From Mucilaginibacter sp. (lineage in GTDB: Bacteria > Bacteroidota > Bacteroidia > Sphingobacteriales > Sphingobacteriaceae): a stretch of DNA of 38,003 bases. Position numbers and translations under genes: made by a program. Of this stretch, positions 1-8,177 are shown piece after piece. The stretch is from positions 1-38,003 of the forward strand of contig JAQBNZ010000087.1 of the NCBI GenBank assembly GCA_028288285.1. The letters run 5' to 3'. The notes below the pieces were generated by a model, which saw only the letters and a list, made by a program, of their open reading frames with translations, was not told the DNA's origin and ran no database searches. Position 1 is the first letter of the stretch. Each line of letters opens with the position of its first letter.

Positions 1-2
1 AT

Positions 3-314
3 CAAGCAAAAATTATAGCAGCACTTTTAGTGGGTGCTGCGGCAGGCGCCGCTTTGGGTTTATTGTTGGCTCCTGAAAAAGGCGAAGACTTAAGAGGCGA
101 GATAGCTGACTATGTAAACGATTTAATTGCAACAGCTAAAGACAAAGCACAAACAACTGCCAGCAGTGCGAAAGAATATGGCAGTAATGTTGTTGATTCT
201 GTAAAATCAAAATTCGGCGCCGCCGCCAGTGATGCCGAAGCTGCTGCTGATGCTGCAAAATCAAAAGTAAAAAGTACTGCCGGCGACTGGAATAATTCTG
301 TCCAGAACGTGTAA
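3..314 (+). CDS. YtxH domain-containing protein, 5' end outside window
   Basis: The reading frame is already open at base 3 and continues without a stop into the YtxH signature: a short hydrophobic, Gly/Ala-rich segment (ALLVGAAAGAALGLLLAPEKG) followed by a long helical Ala/Lys/Ser-rich tail. The GTG at 30 is inside the membrane segment, so it is not the true start, which lies upstream of the window. YtxH proteins are small single-pass membrane proteins of general-stress type with no known enzymatic activity. The tail (about residues 35-95) is amphipathic and reminiscent of LEA/apolipoprotein-like repeats. A strong hairpin terminator follows. Confidence 0.85.
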   Translation, partial: QAKIIAALLVGAAAGAALGLLLAPEKGEDLRGEIADYVNDLIATAKDKAQTTASSAKEYGSNVVDSVKSKFGAAASDAEAAADAAKSKVKSTAGDWNNSVQNV

Positions 315-330
315 GGTATTTACCTGATAT

Positions 331-366
331 AAAAAGTCCACCGGCTAATTAGGCGGTGGACTTTTG
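331..366. terminator. Intrinsic terminator between YtxH gene and M1 peptidase
   Basis: A perfect 12-bp stem (332-343 with 354-365, AAAAGTCCACCG and its complement) with a 10-nt loop. It is A-rich on one side and T-rich on the other, so it can work in both directions. It lies 17 nt after the YtxH stop and downstream of the oppositely oriented peptidase gene. Confidence 0.85.
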
Positions 367-467
367 ATTAGTTGTCATTTGAGTATATAACTATGTCATT
401 TGCAATGACATGGCCGTATTATTTCTCGCAACAACATGATTGGGTTTTAGCATCCCAAAGTTTATTT

Positions 468-2357
468 CTATTTAGCTGTCCAGGTATTATCAGCCTTATT
501 AGCATCAACAAAAATACCGTTATCTAAAGTTACAGACTTAAGGCTCTTACCTACTACAGCTTTAAAGGTTACGGATGTTTTTTTCTGGTTAGCTTCCCAA
601 ACGGCGGGGGTTTGGTGGATGGTTTTAGTGCTGCCATCAGTAAAGGTTAATACAACATCAAACGGAATAGCAAAACCACCAATGTTGTTAACCGTTAAAG
701 TATAGCCATCTTTACCTTTTACCGCGTTTGATATTGCTATGTCATTATAACCATTGGTGAAGAACCAATTTTTAAAATACCAATCCAAATTTCTGCCGCT
801 TATGTTACTTATTGAATTAAAGTAATCCCATGGTATAGGGTGCTTGCCGTGCCATCTATCCATATAGCCATGCAATGCTTTTTTAAATAATTCATCGCCC
901 AACATGTCTTTTAAGCCCAGGTAGCTTAATGATGGTTTGCCGTAAGCGTTGTTACCATAGCCGCCGGTTTGCTCGTTTGATGGAGTGATTATTGGCAGAT
1001 CTTCGGCTGTCGATTTATTATTAATCCAACTGTTTATACGAAATTGTTTGTAAAAAGCAGCGGCCTGCTGCGGGCCTTTTTCTTCAATGCCTATAAGGTA
1101 TTCAAATGTAGTTGCCCAGCCCTCATCCATAAAGGCGTATTTGCTTTCATTAATACCCATATAAAATGGGAACCAGGTGTGCGCTATCTCGTGGTCCTGT
1201 ACCAATTGTGCAAAGCCTGGGTCGCCTACCTGGCTATCGTTTACCATCATTGGGTATTCCATATCAGCAAATCCCTGAAAAGCTGTCATCTTTGGGAATG
1301 GGTAGGGCACACCCGGCCAGTTATTACTGAACCAGCCTAAAGCATTGCGCCCGTTTTGTACTGATTTTTTAAAATCCGTTCCTTTTTCAGAATAAGCCGC
1401 CTGCACGCTTGATCGTCTGCCGGTTGCTTTATCAACCACAACACTTGCCGCATCCCATAAATAATGATCGCTTATACCAACTGCCATATCGCTAATGTTG
1501 GTGGCTTTCCATGTCCAGGTGTTCATGGCATTTTGGGTTGTGATTTTTTTACCTGCCAGGTCCTCTAAAGTAGCAATATGCATGGTGCTATCATTAATCA
1601 TTGATTTTTGCAGCTTATCGGCATACTCCTTTTGTAAAACCTGTGCAGGATTTTGCAGGGTGCCTGTTGCCCAAACAATATAGTTTTTAGGAACAGTCAC
1701 ATTTAAGGTGTAATCGTTAAAATCGTTATAAAACTCTTTCGAGTCTACAAATTCTATGCGGTCCCAACCATTGTAATCGTCATAAACAGCTACTCGTGGG
1801 TAAAAATAGGCCAGGTAATAGGTTGTTGAATCTATCATACCCTCGCGTTCGCTTTGCTTGCTTACATCAAAGTGCCAGGCAATATTAATTTTTACAGAAT
1901 CATGCGGCATTAAAGCATTAGGTAAGTTTACCGCCTGGTTAGTTGATGCCATGGTGGTATTGTTCCATATCTTTTTTTGCCCACTTATCAGGAAGGTGTC
2001 TATCTGTATACCCTGGGTAAGATAATCGGCACCTGTAGCCCTGTCCCTTGCCGCGCCCGGGCGGTGAATATTTAGGATAAGCTTCATATTAAGCCTTTTT
2101 AAAGTATCCGGGCTGTTGTTTATATAGGTGATCTGTTCGGTACCTTTTACAGTACGGTCCGGAGGGGTAGCGGTTATAGAGATATTATAACGGCCAAAGT
2201 TTTGCCAGTATTTGCTGCCGGGTTTACCATCAGGCGAACGTGTGCCTTTTGCGTATGCCTGCTTAATATCGCGTGGCATGTACAAGTTTTGCGCCTGCAA
2301 CTGTAAAAAAACACCGCTGAAAAAAGCGGTTAGTAGTATAGATTTTAATATATTCAT
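468..2357 (-). CDS. Secreted M1-family metallopeptidase
   Basis: A 629-residue zinc aminopeptidase-like protein. A signal peptide (residues 1-23, ending LQAQ) sends it to the periplasm or cell surface. The M1 active site is intact: HEIAH at 389-393 gives the two zinc histidines and the catalytic Glu, and the third zinc ligand Glu412 follows after exactly 18 residues within NESKYAFMDE. The GxMEN exopeptidase motif appears as GFADMEYP at 362-369, with Tyr in place of Asn, a variant that may affect recognition of the substrate N-terminus. The first 220 residues form the usual beta-sandwich domain. It is a single gene with a TAnnTTTG promoter element upstream. The M1 assignment is firm; the substrate is unknown. 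Confidence 0.93.
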   Translation of the reverse strand: MNILKSILLTAFFSGVFLQLQAQNLYMPRDIKQAYAKGTRSPDGKPGSKYWQNFGRYNISITATPPDRTVKGTEQITYINNSPDTLKRLNMKLILNIHRPGAARDRATGADYLTQGIQIDTFLISGQKKIWNNTTMASTNQAVNLPNALMPHDSVKINIAWHFDVSKQSEREGMIDSTTYYLAYFYPRVAVYDDYNGWDRIEFVDSKEFYNDFNDYTLNVTVPKNYIVWATGTLQNPAQVLQKEYADKLQKSMINDSTMHIATLEDLAGKKITTQNAMNTWTWKATNISDMAVGISDHYLWDAASVVVDKATGRRSSVQAAYSEKGTDFKKSVQNGRNALGWFSNNWPGVPYPFPKMTAFQGFADMEYPMMVNDSQVGDPGFAQLVQDHEIAHTWFPFYMGINESKYAFMDEGWATTFEYLIGIEEKGPQQAAAFYKQFRINSWINNKSTAEDLPIITPSNEQTGGYGNNAYGKPSLSYLGLKDMLGDELFKKALHGYMDRWHGKHPIPWDYFNSISNISGRNLDWYFKNWFFTNGYNDIAISNAVKGKDGYTLTVNNIGGFAIPFDVVLTFTDGSTKTIHQTPAVWEANQKKTSVTFKAVVGKSLKSVTLDNGIFVDANKADNTWTAK

Positions 2358-2394
2358 TGTGTTATATAAGCGATTGTTAAACTTTAAGCTGAAG

Positions 2395-2402
2395 CAAAGT
2401 TA
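2395..2402 (-). promoter_or_regulatory. -7 promoter element of M1 peptidase gene
   Basis: On the minus strand this reads TAACTTTG, an exact match to the Bacteroidota -7 consensus TAnnTTTG, about 38 nt before the peptidase ATG. I see no clear TTG -33 element at the normal spacing. Confidence 0.5.
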
Positions 2403-2535
2403 AAAAAGATAGGTTGTGAATATAGACGTTTTTAGTAAACGAATTGTTACACTGCTTTAAGGTTAAAGGCTTGTGTGCATTGATTTAATTTTTTTTATTT
2501 GTTTAAGTTATTTTAGTAGGGGTATTAAATAGCTA

Positions 2536-2568
2536 ACAGAGCCGGGCTTTATGCCTGGCTCTGTTTTT
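2536..2568 (+). terminator. Strong hairpin with T-run on the + strand
   Basis: A 12-bp stem with one G-T wobble (ACAGAGCCGGGC / GCCTGGCTCTGT), a 5-nt loop and six T residues on the + strand. It may end the minus-strand gene at 2590-2814, but the U-tract is on the + side, where I see no upstream protein gene (see findings). Confidence 0.7.
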
Positions 2569-2589
2569 TACAAGCTAATTATCAGATAA

Positions 2590-2814
2590 TTAATCACTGG
2601 TAATGTATTCTTTAGCTATCAGCAAAAACAGCTTGTCATTATCTGCAGATTCATCAAAGTTTTCAATAAGCAGTTGTTTGGCGTCATCGTATTTTAAAAT
2701 TTTTGCTATCATTATAAGCATACGGTATGATGTTATGTTCACATGCTCCAGCAGTTGTACATAAAGTATTATATCCAGGTCATTTAAAATAGGCATGGTT
2801 TGGTTTTCATCCAA
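2590..2814 (-). CDS. Half-length DUF892 (YciF-like) paralogue
   Basis: A 74-residue protein if translation starts at the TTG at 2814; an in-frame ATG at 2796 would shorten it by six residues. By eye it aligns with the C-terminal half of the full-length DUF892 ferritin-like protein at 6670-7224: LEHVNITSYRMLIMIAKIL here against VEHYEIATYGGLTQLAKTL there, then a shared LL-x(6)-E-x-AD-x-x-L pattern. The N-terminal helix pair of the four-helix bundle is absent, and only about 120 nt separate it from the next gene, so the missing half is not nearby. It could be a functional minimal two-helix protein that dimerises, or a decaying duplicate. The start codon is uncertain. Confidence 0.6.
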   Translation of the reverse strand: MDENQTMPILNDLDIILYVQLLEHVNITSYRMLIMIAKILKYDDAKQLLIENFDESADNDKLFLLIAKEYITSD

Positions 2815-2910
2815 ACAAAATTCATAAAGCTCTGGTTTTTTATCAAAGTTTAAAACCGAGGTTATTATGTAAATGTAAGTTTATAAGTAAGGTTATAGTA
2901 TATTAATAAA

Positions 2911-2918
2911 TACCTTTG
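2911..2918 (+). promoter_or_regulatory. -7 promoter element of Smr-domain gene
   Basis: TACCTTTG, an exact TAnnTTTG match, ends 19 nt before the ATG at 2938 and implies a leader of about 13-15 nt. No convincing -33 element is visible. Confidence 0.55.
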
Positions 2919-2937
2919 TATTTTACTTATTAAAAAC

Positions 2938-3882
2938 ATGAGATATAAATTAGGCGACTTTGTGCGGTTTGTTGATGAGAAGCTGGAAGGCTATGTAACC
3001 CGCATTATTGACGAGCAAATGATAGGGGTAACCGTTGAGGATGACTTTGAGATACCTGTACTGGCCAGCAAAGTAACATACGTTCACGGGCATGGCGCTG
3101 CAAGCCATGATGAAGATTACGTGGCACCAACAAACCTGCCTGCAGGTGAGTTTAAAAGCAAGGGTGTGCATATTGCTGTGGTAACTGATGCTAAGGCAAA
3201 CGCGCTGGTACATTTATATCTGGTAAACGATACATCTTACCAACTATTAACCGCTGTTACTACCGAACAGCAGAAAACACTTAAGGGCGAATTTGCAGGT
3301 ATTATTGAGCCTCAATCTTCGGCTAAAATATATTCTGCAAAACTTTCCGACCTGCAATTGTGGCCAAAATTTATTTTTCAGGTTTTGTTTTTCACCAGGC
3401 AAAATCAGCCTTCGGTAGCGCCTTTAAATATTACAGAGCAGTTTAAGGCGAAGGATTTTTCGGGCGCTAAAAAATTAGTGCCAATTTTAAAGCAGCAAGC
3501 ATGGCTGATACAGCTTGACGAGCCAGAACTGATAATAGATGCCCAAAAGCTAAAAGAAAGCTTTTTTAAACCTGCCCAGGAGAAACAGGAAGTACAAAAG
3601 CCGGTGAGTGAGCTTGACCTGCATATTGAAAAGTTACGTGATGATTACCAGTTTTTAAGCAACAGCGAGATACTGAACATTCAAACAGACAATTTTAAGA
3701 AAGCGTTAGATGCAGCTATAGTGCACCAAATGCCTGATATCACTTTCATACACGGAGCAGGCAATGGTATTTTAAAACACGAGTTGCACAAACTGCTGAG
3801 CAAACACCCCAAAGTACAAACCTTTATGGATGCCCGTAAAGAGAAGTTTGGTTATGGAGCTACAAAGGTTATTTTGAAGTAA
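2938..3882 (+). CDS. DUF2027 and Smr domain protein
   Basis: A 314-residue cytoplasmic protein with two parts. Residues 1-215 match DUF2027, beginning MRYKLGDFVRFVDEKLEGYV, a small beta-barrel-like start similar to MutS2-associated proteins. Residues 225-314 form a Smr domain, with LDLHIE near 227 as the LDxH motif and HGAGNGILKHEL near 273 as the HGxGxG motif. Smr domains of MutS2 and related proteins are nucleases or nucleic-acid binders, acting on branched DNA or on mRNA of collided ribosomes. The MutS ATPase is absent, so this is a stand-alone Smr protein of the type common in Bacteroidota. Family assignment is firm; the actual substrate is unknown. Confidence 0.88.
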   Translation: MRYKLGDFVRFVDEKLEGYVTRIIDEQMIGVTVEDDFEIPVLASKVTYVHGHGAASHDEDYVAPTNLPAGEFKSKGVHIAVVTDAKANALVHLYLVNDTSYQLLTAVTTEQQKTLKGEFAGIIEPQSSAKIYSAKLSDLQLWPKFIFQVLFFTRQNQPSVAPLNITEQFKAKDFSGAKKLVPILKQQAWLIQLDEPELIIDAQKLKESFFKPAQEKQEVQKPVSELDLHIEKLRDDYQFLSNSEILNIQTDNFKKALDAAIVHQMPDITFIHGAGNGILKHELHKLLSKHPKVQTFMDARKEKFGYGATKVILK

Positions 3883-3954
3883 ACCAGGAATTTAATTATT
3901 AGGATGAATTTGTAAATAAATAAGCAACAAGACTTAAACTTTTGTACTGCTAAA

Positions 3955-3962
3955 TATGTTTG
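3955..3962 (+). promoter_or_regulatory. Candidate -7 element just before ankyrin gene
   Basis: TATGTTTG matches TAnnTTTG exactly but ends only 7 nt before the ATG at 3970, so transcripts would be almost leaderless. No -33 element at normal spacing is seen; the match could be chance. Confidence 0.3.
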
Positions 3963-3969
3963 ATGTGGT

Positions 3970-4443
3970 ATGGATATACTACATACTGCTATTATACATG
4001 CAGCCCGGATTGGGGAAGTGCCGGTATTAAAAGAATTGGCAAGCCAAAACACAAATTTTAATTTTAAAGATGAAAAGGGCTATACTCCCCTTACAATTGC
4101 TTGCTATAATAACCGCTATGAAGCCGCTAAAGTATTGATTGATGCAGGAGCAGATATTAACGCTGCTGATTTTGGCGGTAATACAGCGCTGATGGGCGTT
4201 TGCTTTAAAGGATACCCTGATATAGCTCAGCTACTAATTGATGAGGGCGCGAATTTAAACCAGCAGCATGGCAATGGTGGCACAGCTTTAATGTTTGCTG
4301 CTATGTTTGGGCGCAATGATATGGTTAAACAATTATTGGATAATGGAGCAGATAAAACTATTCTTGATTCAAGGGGCCTATCGGTATTTGATATTGCCGC
4401 TCAGCAAGGCAATGAGGGTGCAATTGCAATATTAGAACAATAA
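3970..4443 (+). CDS. Ankyrin repeat protein
   Basis: A 157-residue protein made almost entirely of ankyrin repeats: about four units of 33 residues, with the motif G(Y/N)TPL/ALM...A at residues 37-46, 70-75 and 103-109, and loops such as LIDAGADINAADFGGNTALM. There is no signal peptide, so it is probably cytoplasmic and acts by protein binding. It is convergent with the catalase gene across a shared terminator. Small ankyrin proteins beside catalase genes are known in other bacteria (AnkB next to KatB in Pseudomonas aeruginosa is needed for full catalase activity). A similar supporting role is plausible here but inferred from position only. Confidence 0.9.
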   Translation: MDILHTAIIHAARIGEVPVLKELASQNTNFNFKDEKGYTPLTIACYNNRYEAAKVLIDAGADINAADFGGNTALMGVCFKGYPDIAQLLIDEGANLNQQHGNGGTALMFAAMFGRNDMVKQLLDNGADKTILDSRGLSVFDIAAQQGNEGAIAILEQ

Positions 4444-4474
4444 AAAAAGTCCTCTGGTTAAGAGGACTTTTTTT
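4443..4474. terminator. Bidirectional terminator, ankyrin/catalase
   Basis: A perfect 11-bp stem, AAAAGTCCTCT (4445-4455) with AGAGGACTTTT (4461-4471), and a 5-nt loop. It has A and T runs on both flanks and lies between two convergent stop codons. Confidence 0.9.
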
Positions 4475-4482
4475 AATTAATT

Positions 4483-6648
4483 CTAAGCAGGTATTTTTCT
4501 CGGTTTTTCTCTTTCCCAGAAACGGTGCTGCTTAATAGCTTCAATAAACTGACTGGCTAAGCCTTTAGCATCGCCACTCACTATAACACCTTCATCATTT
4601 TCAATTTTTTTACTGAAATAAGTGGCCTCTAAAACTTGCATGGCATTGGCATCTGCAGCTATGGGCTTACAATGTTTAAATGCTTCATTCAGAAAATGAA
4701 TGGCATTGGCCTCGGCTGCAATTGAAGCAACGCTGTTGGTGCCGCCGGGTACATAAACCGCGTCAAATAAAACAGATGCAGCAGTCAGGAAGCTTTCATC
4801 TGCCTGTATCTGTTCATCATTTTGAGACGTGATAAAACCTAACCTGGGCGCAATTACTTCAACTACGCCGCCTTCAGCTTCTATGGCTTCTTTAACTGCG
4901 AATAATGATTTTTCATCCACACCATCCGCAGCCAGTATAGCAACTTTACGTGTTTGAATGCTATCCTTTATCGTATTAGCCATGCTTAAGGCCTCTGACT
5001 TTTTCAATGTACTCTCCACCTGTACAGATTCGTAATCTGCCGGGTCAGCATCAGCAGGGATATTTTTATTAATAGGAGTTTCAGGAGTTGGTACATGCAA
5101 GCCTAATGCATAGGCTACTTCTGTAGCAAGCCCTTTATCTATCATAGATAAAATACCCAGCATACGTTCACGAATAGCAACGGTTTTAACTTTACCTAAT
5201 TCAAAGCTCAAAGCATCTATTATGTGGTTCTTTTCCGGGTCAGACTGGCTGTTGAAGAATAACCTTGCCTGGCTAAAGTGGTCTAAAAAGCTTTTGTTTC
5301 TTACCCTTATTTTACGGCCATCAATGCGTTCATTGTAGCTAACAAAGCCGCCTTCGGTAGCTTTGGCCTGGGCAGGGGAGTTACCACCTAACGAGTTTGG
5401 ACTATAACTGGTTTTGCCGGCATTAATTGCCTGTCGCATATGCCCGTCGCGCTGGTTATTGTAAACCGGTACAATGGGGCGGTTAATAGGAATTTCCTGA
5501 AAGTTTGGCCCGCCTAAACGCAGTAATTGGGTATCGGTATAAGAGAATAACCGACCCTGCAATAATGGGTCATTAGTAAAATCAATACCCGGCACAATGT
5601 GTCCTAAGTGGAAAGCTATTTGTTCAGTTTCGGCAAAAAAGTTGTCCGGGTTACGGTTTAATGTCATTTTACCAATGCGCTGTACAGGTACCAGTTCTTC
5701 AGGTATAATCTTGGTAGGGTCAAGCAAGTCAAATTCAAACTTAAACTCATCTTCTTCCGGTACAATTTGTATACCCAGTTCCCACTCAGGGAAAGCGCCG
5801 CTTTCAATAGAGTCCCAAAGGTCACGACGATGAAAGTCCGGATCTTTACCTGATATGTTCTGTGCTTCATCCCAGGCAACAGAATGTACACCCAATAATG
5901 GTTTCCAATGGAATTTTACAAAGCTGGCTACGCCCTCCGCATTTACAAACCTGAAAGTATGTACCCCAAAGCCTTCCATCATACGGAAACTGCGTGGTAT
6001 AGCACGGTCGCTCATTACCCACATAATCATATGGGTTGATTCTGGCGTTAAAGAAATAAAGTCCCAAAACGTGTCATGAGCAGATGCCGCCTGCGGTATC
6101 TCGTTATCAGGTTCTGGTTTAACAGCATGGATCACATCAGGGAATTTAATAGCATCCTGAATGAAAAATACCGGAATATTGTTGCCCACTAAATCAAAGT
6201 TGCCTTCCTGCGTATAAAACCTTACAGCAAAACCGCGCACATCCCTCGCCAAATCGGTTGATCCGCGAGAACCTGCAACAGTTGAGAAGCGGACAAATAC
6301 CGGTGTCTCTGTTTCTGTATCATTCAGGAAAAGGGCTTTGGTTACCGCTGATTGGTTTTCATATACTTTAAACACGCCATGAGCACCAGATCCGCGAGCA
6401 TGCACCACCCGTTCAGGAATACGTTCATGATCAAAATGTGTTATCTTTTCTCTCAGGATAAAATCTTCCAGCAGAGATGGGCCACGGTCACTCGCCTTTA
6501 GTGTGTTTTGGTCATCATTAATTTTTGTACCCGTGTTGGTAGTCATTAACTGACCACTTGCATCATCTCTGAATTGGCCCAGTTGTTCGCTTTTTTGATT
6601 GCTTGGTTCCGCAGCAGGTTTTTCCGGCTTAGTTTTTTTGTTTGCCAT
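4483..6648 (-). CDS. katE: Large-subunit catalase (HPII/KatE type)
   Basis: A 721-residue clade 2 catalase that splits hydrogen peroxide to water and oxygen. The active-site signature FDHERIPERVVHARG (72-86) carries the distal haem His83, the GNNIPVFFIQD segment (155-165) holds the catalytic Asn, and RLFSYTDTQ (366-374) supplies the proximal haem ligand Tyr370. After about residue 565 a class I glutamine-amidotransferase/DJ-1-like domain follows (KVAILAADGVDEKSL onward), which separates large from small catalases. The N-terminal 50 residues are charged and lack a signal peptide, so the enzyme is cytoplasmic. It starts 21 nt after the stop of the DUF892 gene and is probably co-transcribed with it. 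Confidence 0.96.
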   Translation of the reverse strand: MANKKTKPEKPAAEPSNQKSEQLGQFRDDASGQLMTTNTGTKINDDQNTLKASDRGPSLLEDFILREKITHFDHERIPERVVHARGSGAHGVFKVYENQSAVTKALFLNDTETETPVFVRFSTVAGSRGSTDLARDVRGFAVRFYTQEGNFDLVGNNIPVFFIQDAIKFPDVIHAVKPEPDNEIPQAASAHDTFWDFISLTPESTHMIMWVMSDRAIPRSFRMMEGFGVHTFRFVNAEGVASFVKFHWKPLLGVHSVAWDEAQNISGKDPDFHRRDLWDSIESGAFPEWELGIQIVPEEDEFKFEFDLLDPTKIIPEELVPVQRIGKMTLNRNPDNFFAETEQIAFHLGHIVPGIDFTNDPLLQGRLFSYTDTQLLRLGGPNFQEIPINRPIVPVYNNQRDGHMRQAINAGKTSYSPNSLGGNSPAQAKATEGGFVSYNERIDGRKIRVRNKSFLDHFSQARLFFNSQSDPEKNHIIDALSFELGKVKTVAIRERMLGILSMIDKGLATEVAYALGLHVPTPETPINKNIPADADPADYESVQVESTLKKSEALSMANTIKDSIQTRKVAILAADGVDEKSLFAVKEAIEAEGGVVEVIAPRLGFITSQNDEQIQADESFLTAASVLFDAVYVPGGTNSVASIAAEANAIHFLNEAFKHCKPIAADANAMQVLEATYFSKKIENDEGVIVSGDAKGLASQFIEAIKQHRFWEREKPRKIPA

Positions 6649-6669
6649 TATAATTTTATACTTTAAGGT

Positions 6670-7224
6670 TTATAAGGCTTCTTCTGATGCCTTGTAATTT
6701 ATCTCGTTTTCAGCTACATCAGTTAGTAGCTCATCCGCAGCTTTTTCTTCTGTAAGCGTTTGATACAGCAGATTTGATATATCACTCAATCCTAATGTTT
6801 TTGCCAGTTGAGTTAAGCCGCCATAAGTTGCTATTTCGTAATGCTCAACTTTTTGTGAAGCAAGAATAATACCTACATCTCTTGTGGCTGTTCCTTCTTC
6901 GGTGCTTTCAATAATCCCTTCACCCTCTTTGGTTAAACCTTCCATTGCATCACATTTTTTTGCCTGAGGTTCCTGGCCTAACAATGCAAATACCTTTTCC
7001 AGCCGGCTAACATGCCCTTTGGTTTGTTCCAGGTGATCGGTTATGGTGCTTTTTAATTTACCCGAGGTAGCCGCCGCTATCATTTTTGGCAGGTTTTTTA
7101 CAAGATGGTTTTCGGCCCAGTAAATATCCATTATGCTGTCTTTAAATAATTCTAATAGAGTTGGTTCAGCCGTTGGCGTGGTTTTAGTGGAAAAATCTGG
7201 TTCTGTATTGGTTTCTTTTTTCAT
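6670..7224 (-). CDS. DUF892 ferritin-like (YciE/YciF family) protein
   Basis: A 184-residue helical protein of the YciE/YciF (DUF892) family, a ferritin-like four-helix bundle linked to general stress. Recognisable parts are LLELFKDSIMDIYWAENHLV (about residues 23-42), which opens helix 1, and KVEHYEIATYGGLTQLAKTL (about 126-145), with Glu/His positions typical of the proposed di-metal site. The first 20 residues are Thr/Glu-rich and look disordered. The gene is first in a likely two-gene operon with the KatE-type catalase, a pairing that suggests a joint role in peroxide or stationary-phase stress. The molecular activity of the family is not settled. Confidence 0.9.
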   Translation of the reverse strand: MKKETNTEPDFSTKTTPTAEPTLLELFKDSIMDIYWAENHLVKNLPKMIAAATSGKLKSTITDHLEQTKGHVSRLEKVFALLGQEPQAKKCDAMEGLTKEGEGIIESTEEGTATRDVGIILASQKVEHYEIATYGGLTQLAKTLGLSDISNLLYQTLTEEKAADELLTDVAENEINYKASEEAL

Positions 7225-7549
7225 GATGATATAGTGACTAATGAAGTTGTGGAATAACTATATCACAAACAATAAAAAGGAATTCTTTGTTTAATTTATA
7301 ATAAAATACTTTAGCGTTTAATTAATATTCAACAACTTGAAATTTATTCTATTCGCAATGCATTGAGAAGAAACTACTGTTTGGGCAGATAACTCAAAAT
7401 AGAAAGTGGATTAATGACCTGAAAAATGGTGTACAGCTAATAATAATTTAGAGCGGCAAAGCTATATCTGTAAAAAAAATAAAAACATTATAAATGGTTA
7501 ATAGTTGTATTTATAGTTAATTAATATAAACCATTATATAATAATTAGT
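7225..7549. other. Intergenic region, divergent promoters
   Basis: About 325 nt of AT-rich DNA between the divergent DUF892-catalase operon and the Thr/Pro-rich protein gene. It must hold both promoters, but I find no exact TAnnTTTG element at a sensible place and no strong hairpin. No coding frame is credible here. Confidence 0.6.
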
Positions 7550-8038
7550 ATGAAAAAGATAAGTTTGATGATGGCCGTAGCAGCCACATGTGCATTAGGA
7601 TATGCCACTGCAAAAACAACGCATAAAACAGATAAAGCAATATTAACAAGTGGTACTATCACTGTAAACCAGGATACTGTACCTAAAAAACGTTCAAATA
7701 AAACAACTAAGTCAAAAGGTACAACAACTAATCCATCGGCTTACCCAACAACACCAACCAACCCTAACACACCTACAGATCCTACAAATCCGAGTATACC
7801 TCGTGACCCAAATAGTCCAACAACACCAACAACACCAACTGTGCCATCAACACCAACAACCCCAACCACACCAACAAGCCCGACTACACCGAGCCCGACT
7901 ACGCCTTCAACCCCAACTACACCTTCAACCCCAACAGCGCCTGTAACCCCAACCACACCTAATACCGTACCTACAACGCCAACAACTGCACCATCAACAA
8001 CTCCTGCTGTACCACGTACAACACCACCAAATAAATAA
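7550..8038 (+). CDS. Secreted Thr/Pro-rich repeat protein
   Basis: A 162-residue protein with a signal peptide (MKKISLMMAVAATCALGYATA), a short charged linker with several Lys (about residues 45-56), then about 105 residues built from TPT, TPTTP and TPS units. Nearly all residues there are Thr, Pro, Ser, Asn or Val. Such sequence is extended (polyproline II-like), is often a target of O-glycosylation in Bacteroidota, and commonly acts as a spacer. Unusually there is no folded domain or obvious surface-anchoring signal attached. Codons vary between repeats (ACA/ACC/ACT with CCA/CCT/CCC/CCG), so the repeat is kept at protein level rather than being a fresh DNA expansion. Function unknown. Confidence 0.8.
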   Translation: MKKISLMMAVAATCALGYATAKTTHKTDKAILTSGTITVNQDTVPKKRSNKTTKSKGTTTNPSAYPTTPTNPNTPTDPTNPSIPRDPNSPTTPTTPTVPSTPTTPTTPTSPTTPSPTTPSTPTTPSTPTAPVTPTTPNTVPTTPTTAPSTTPAVPRTTPPNK

Positions 8039-8055
8039 TTGGGAAGCGTTAATAT

Positions 8056-8092
8056 AAAAAAGGCTAGAGTTATAGTAACTTTGGCCTTTTTT
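8056..8092. terminator. Bidirectional terminator
   Basis: AAAAAAGGC pairs with GCCTTTTTT, with an inner stem AGTTA/TAACT. It lies 18 nt after the Thr/Pro protein stop and also downstream of the opposing SRPBCC gene. Confidence 0.85.
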
Positions 8093-8177
8093 GTTTGTGT
8101 GAATACCATTGTTCAAGGGTATCCTGTTTTTGAGTATATGAACACGCTGAGCGCCTCATGAATACTAATATTAATTT

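Noticed and set aside
7740..8030. Short tandem-like DNA repeats that could suggest a CRISPR or minisatellite
   Set aside because: The period follows Thr/Pro codons, with no constant repeat or spacers of equal length.
7741..8109. Minus-strand frame of 122 codons rich in Val and Gly
   Set aside because: It is the antisense shadow of the Thr/Pro repeat region; the GVVGVVG pattern is simply the reverse complement of Thr/Pro codons.
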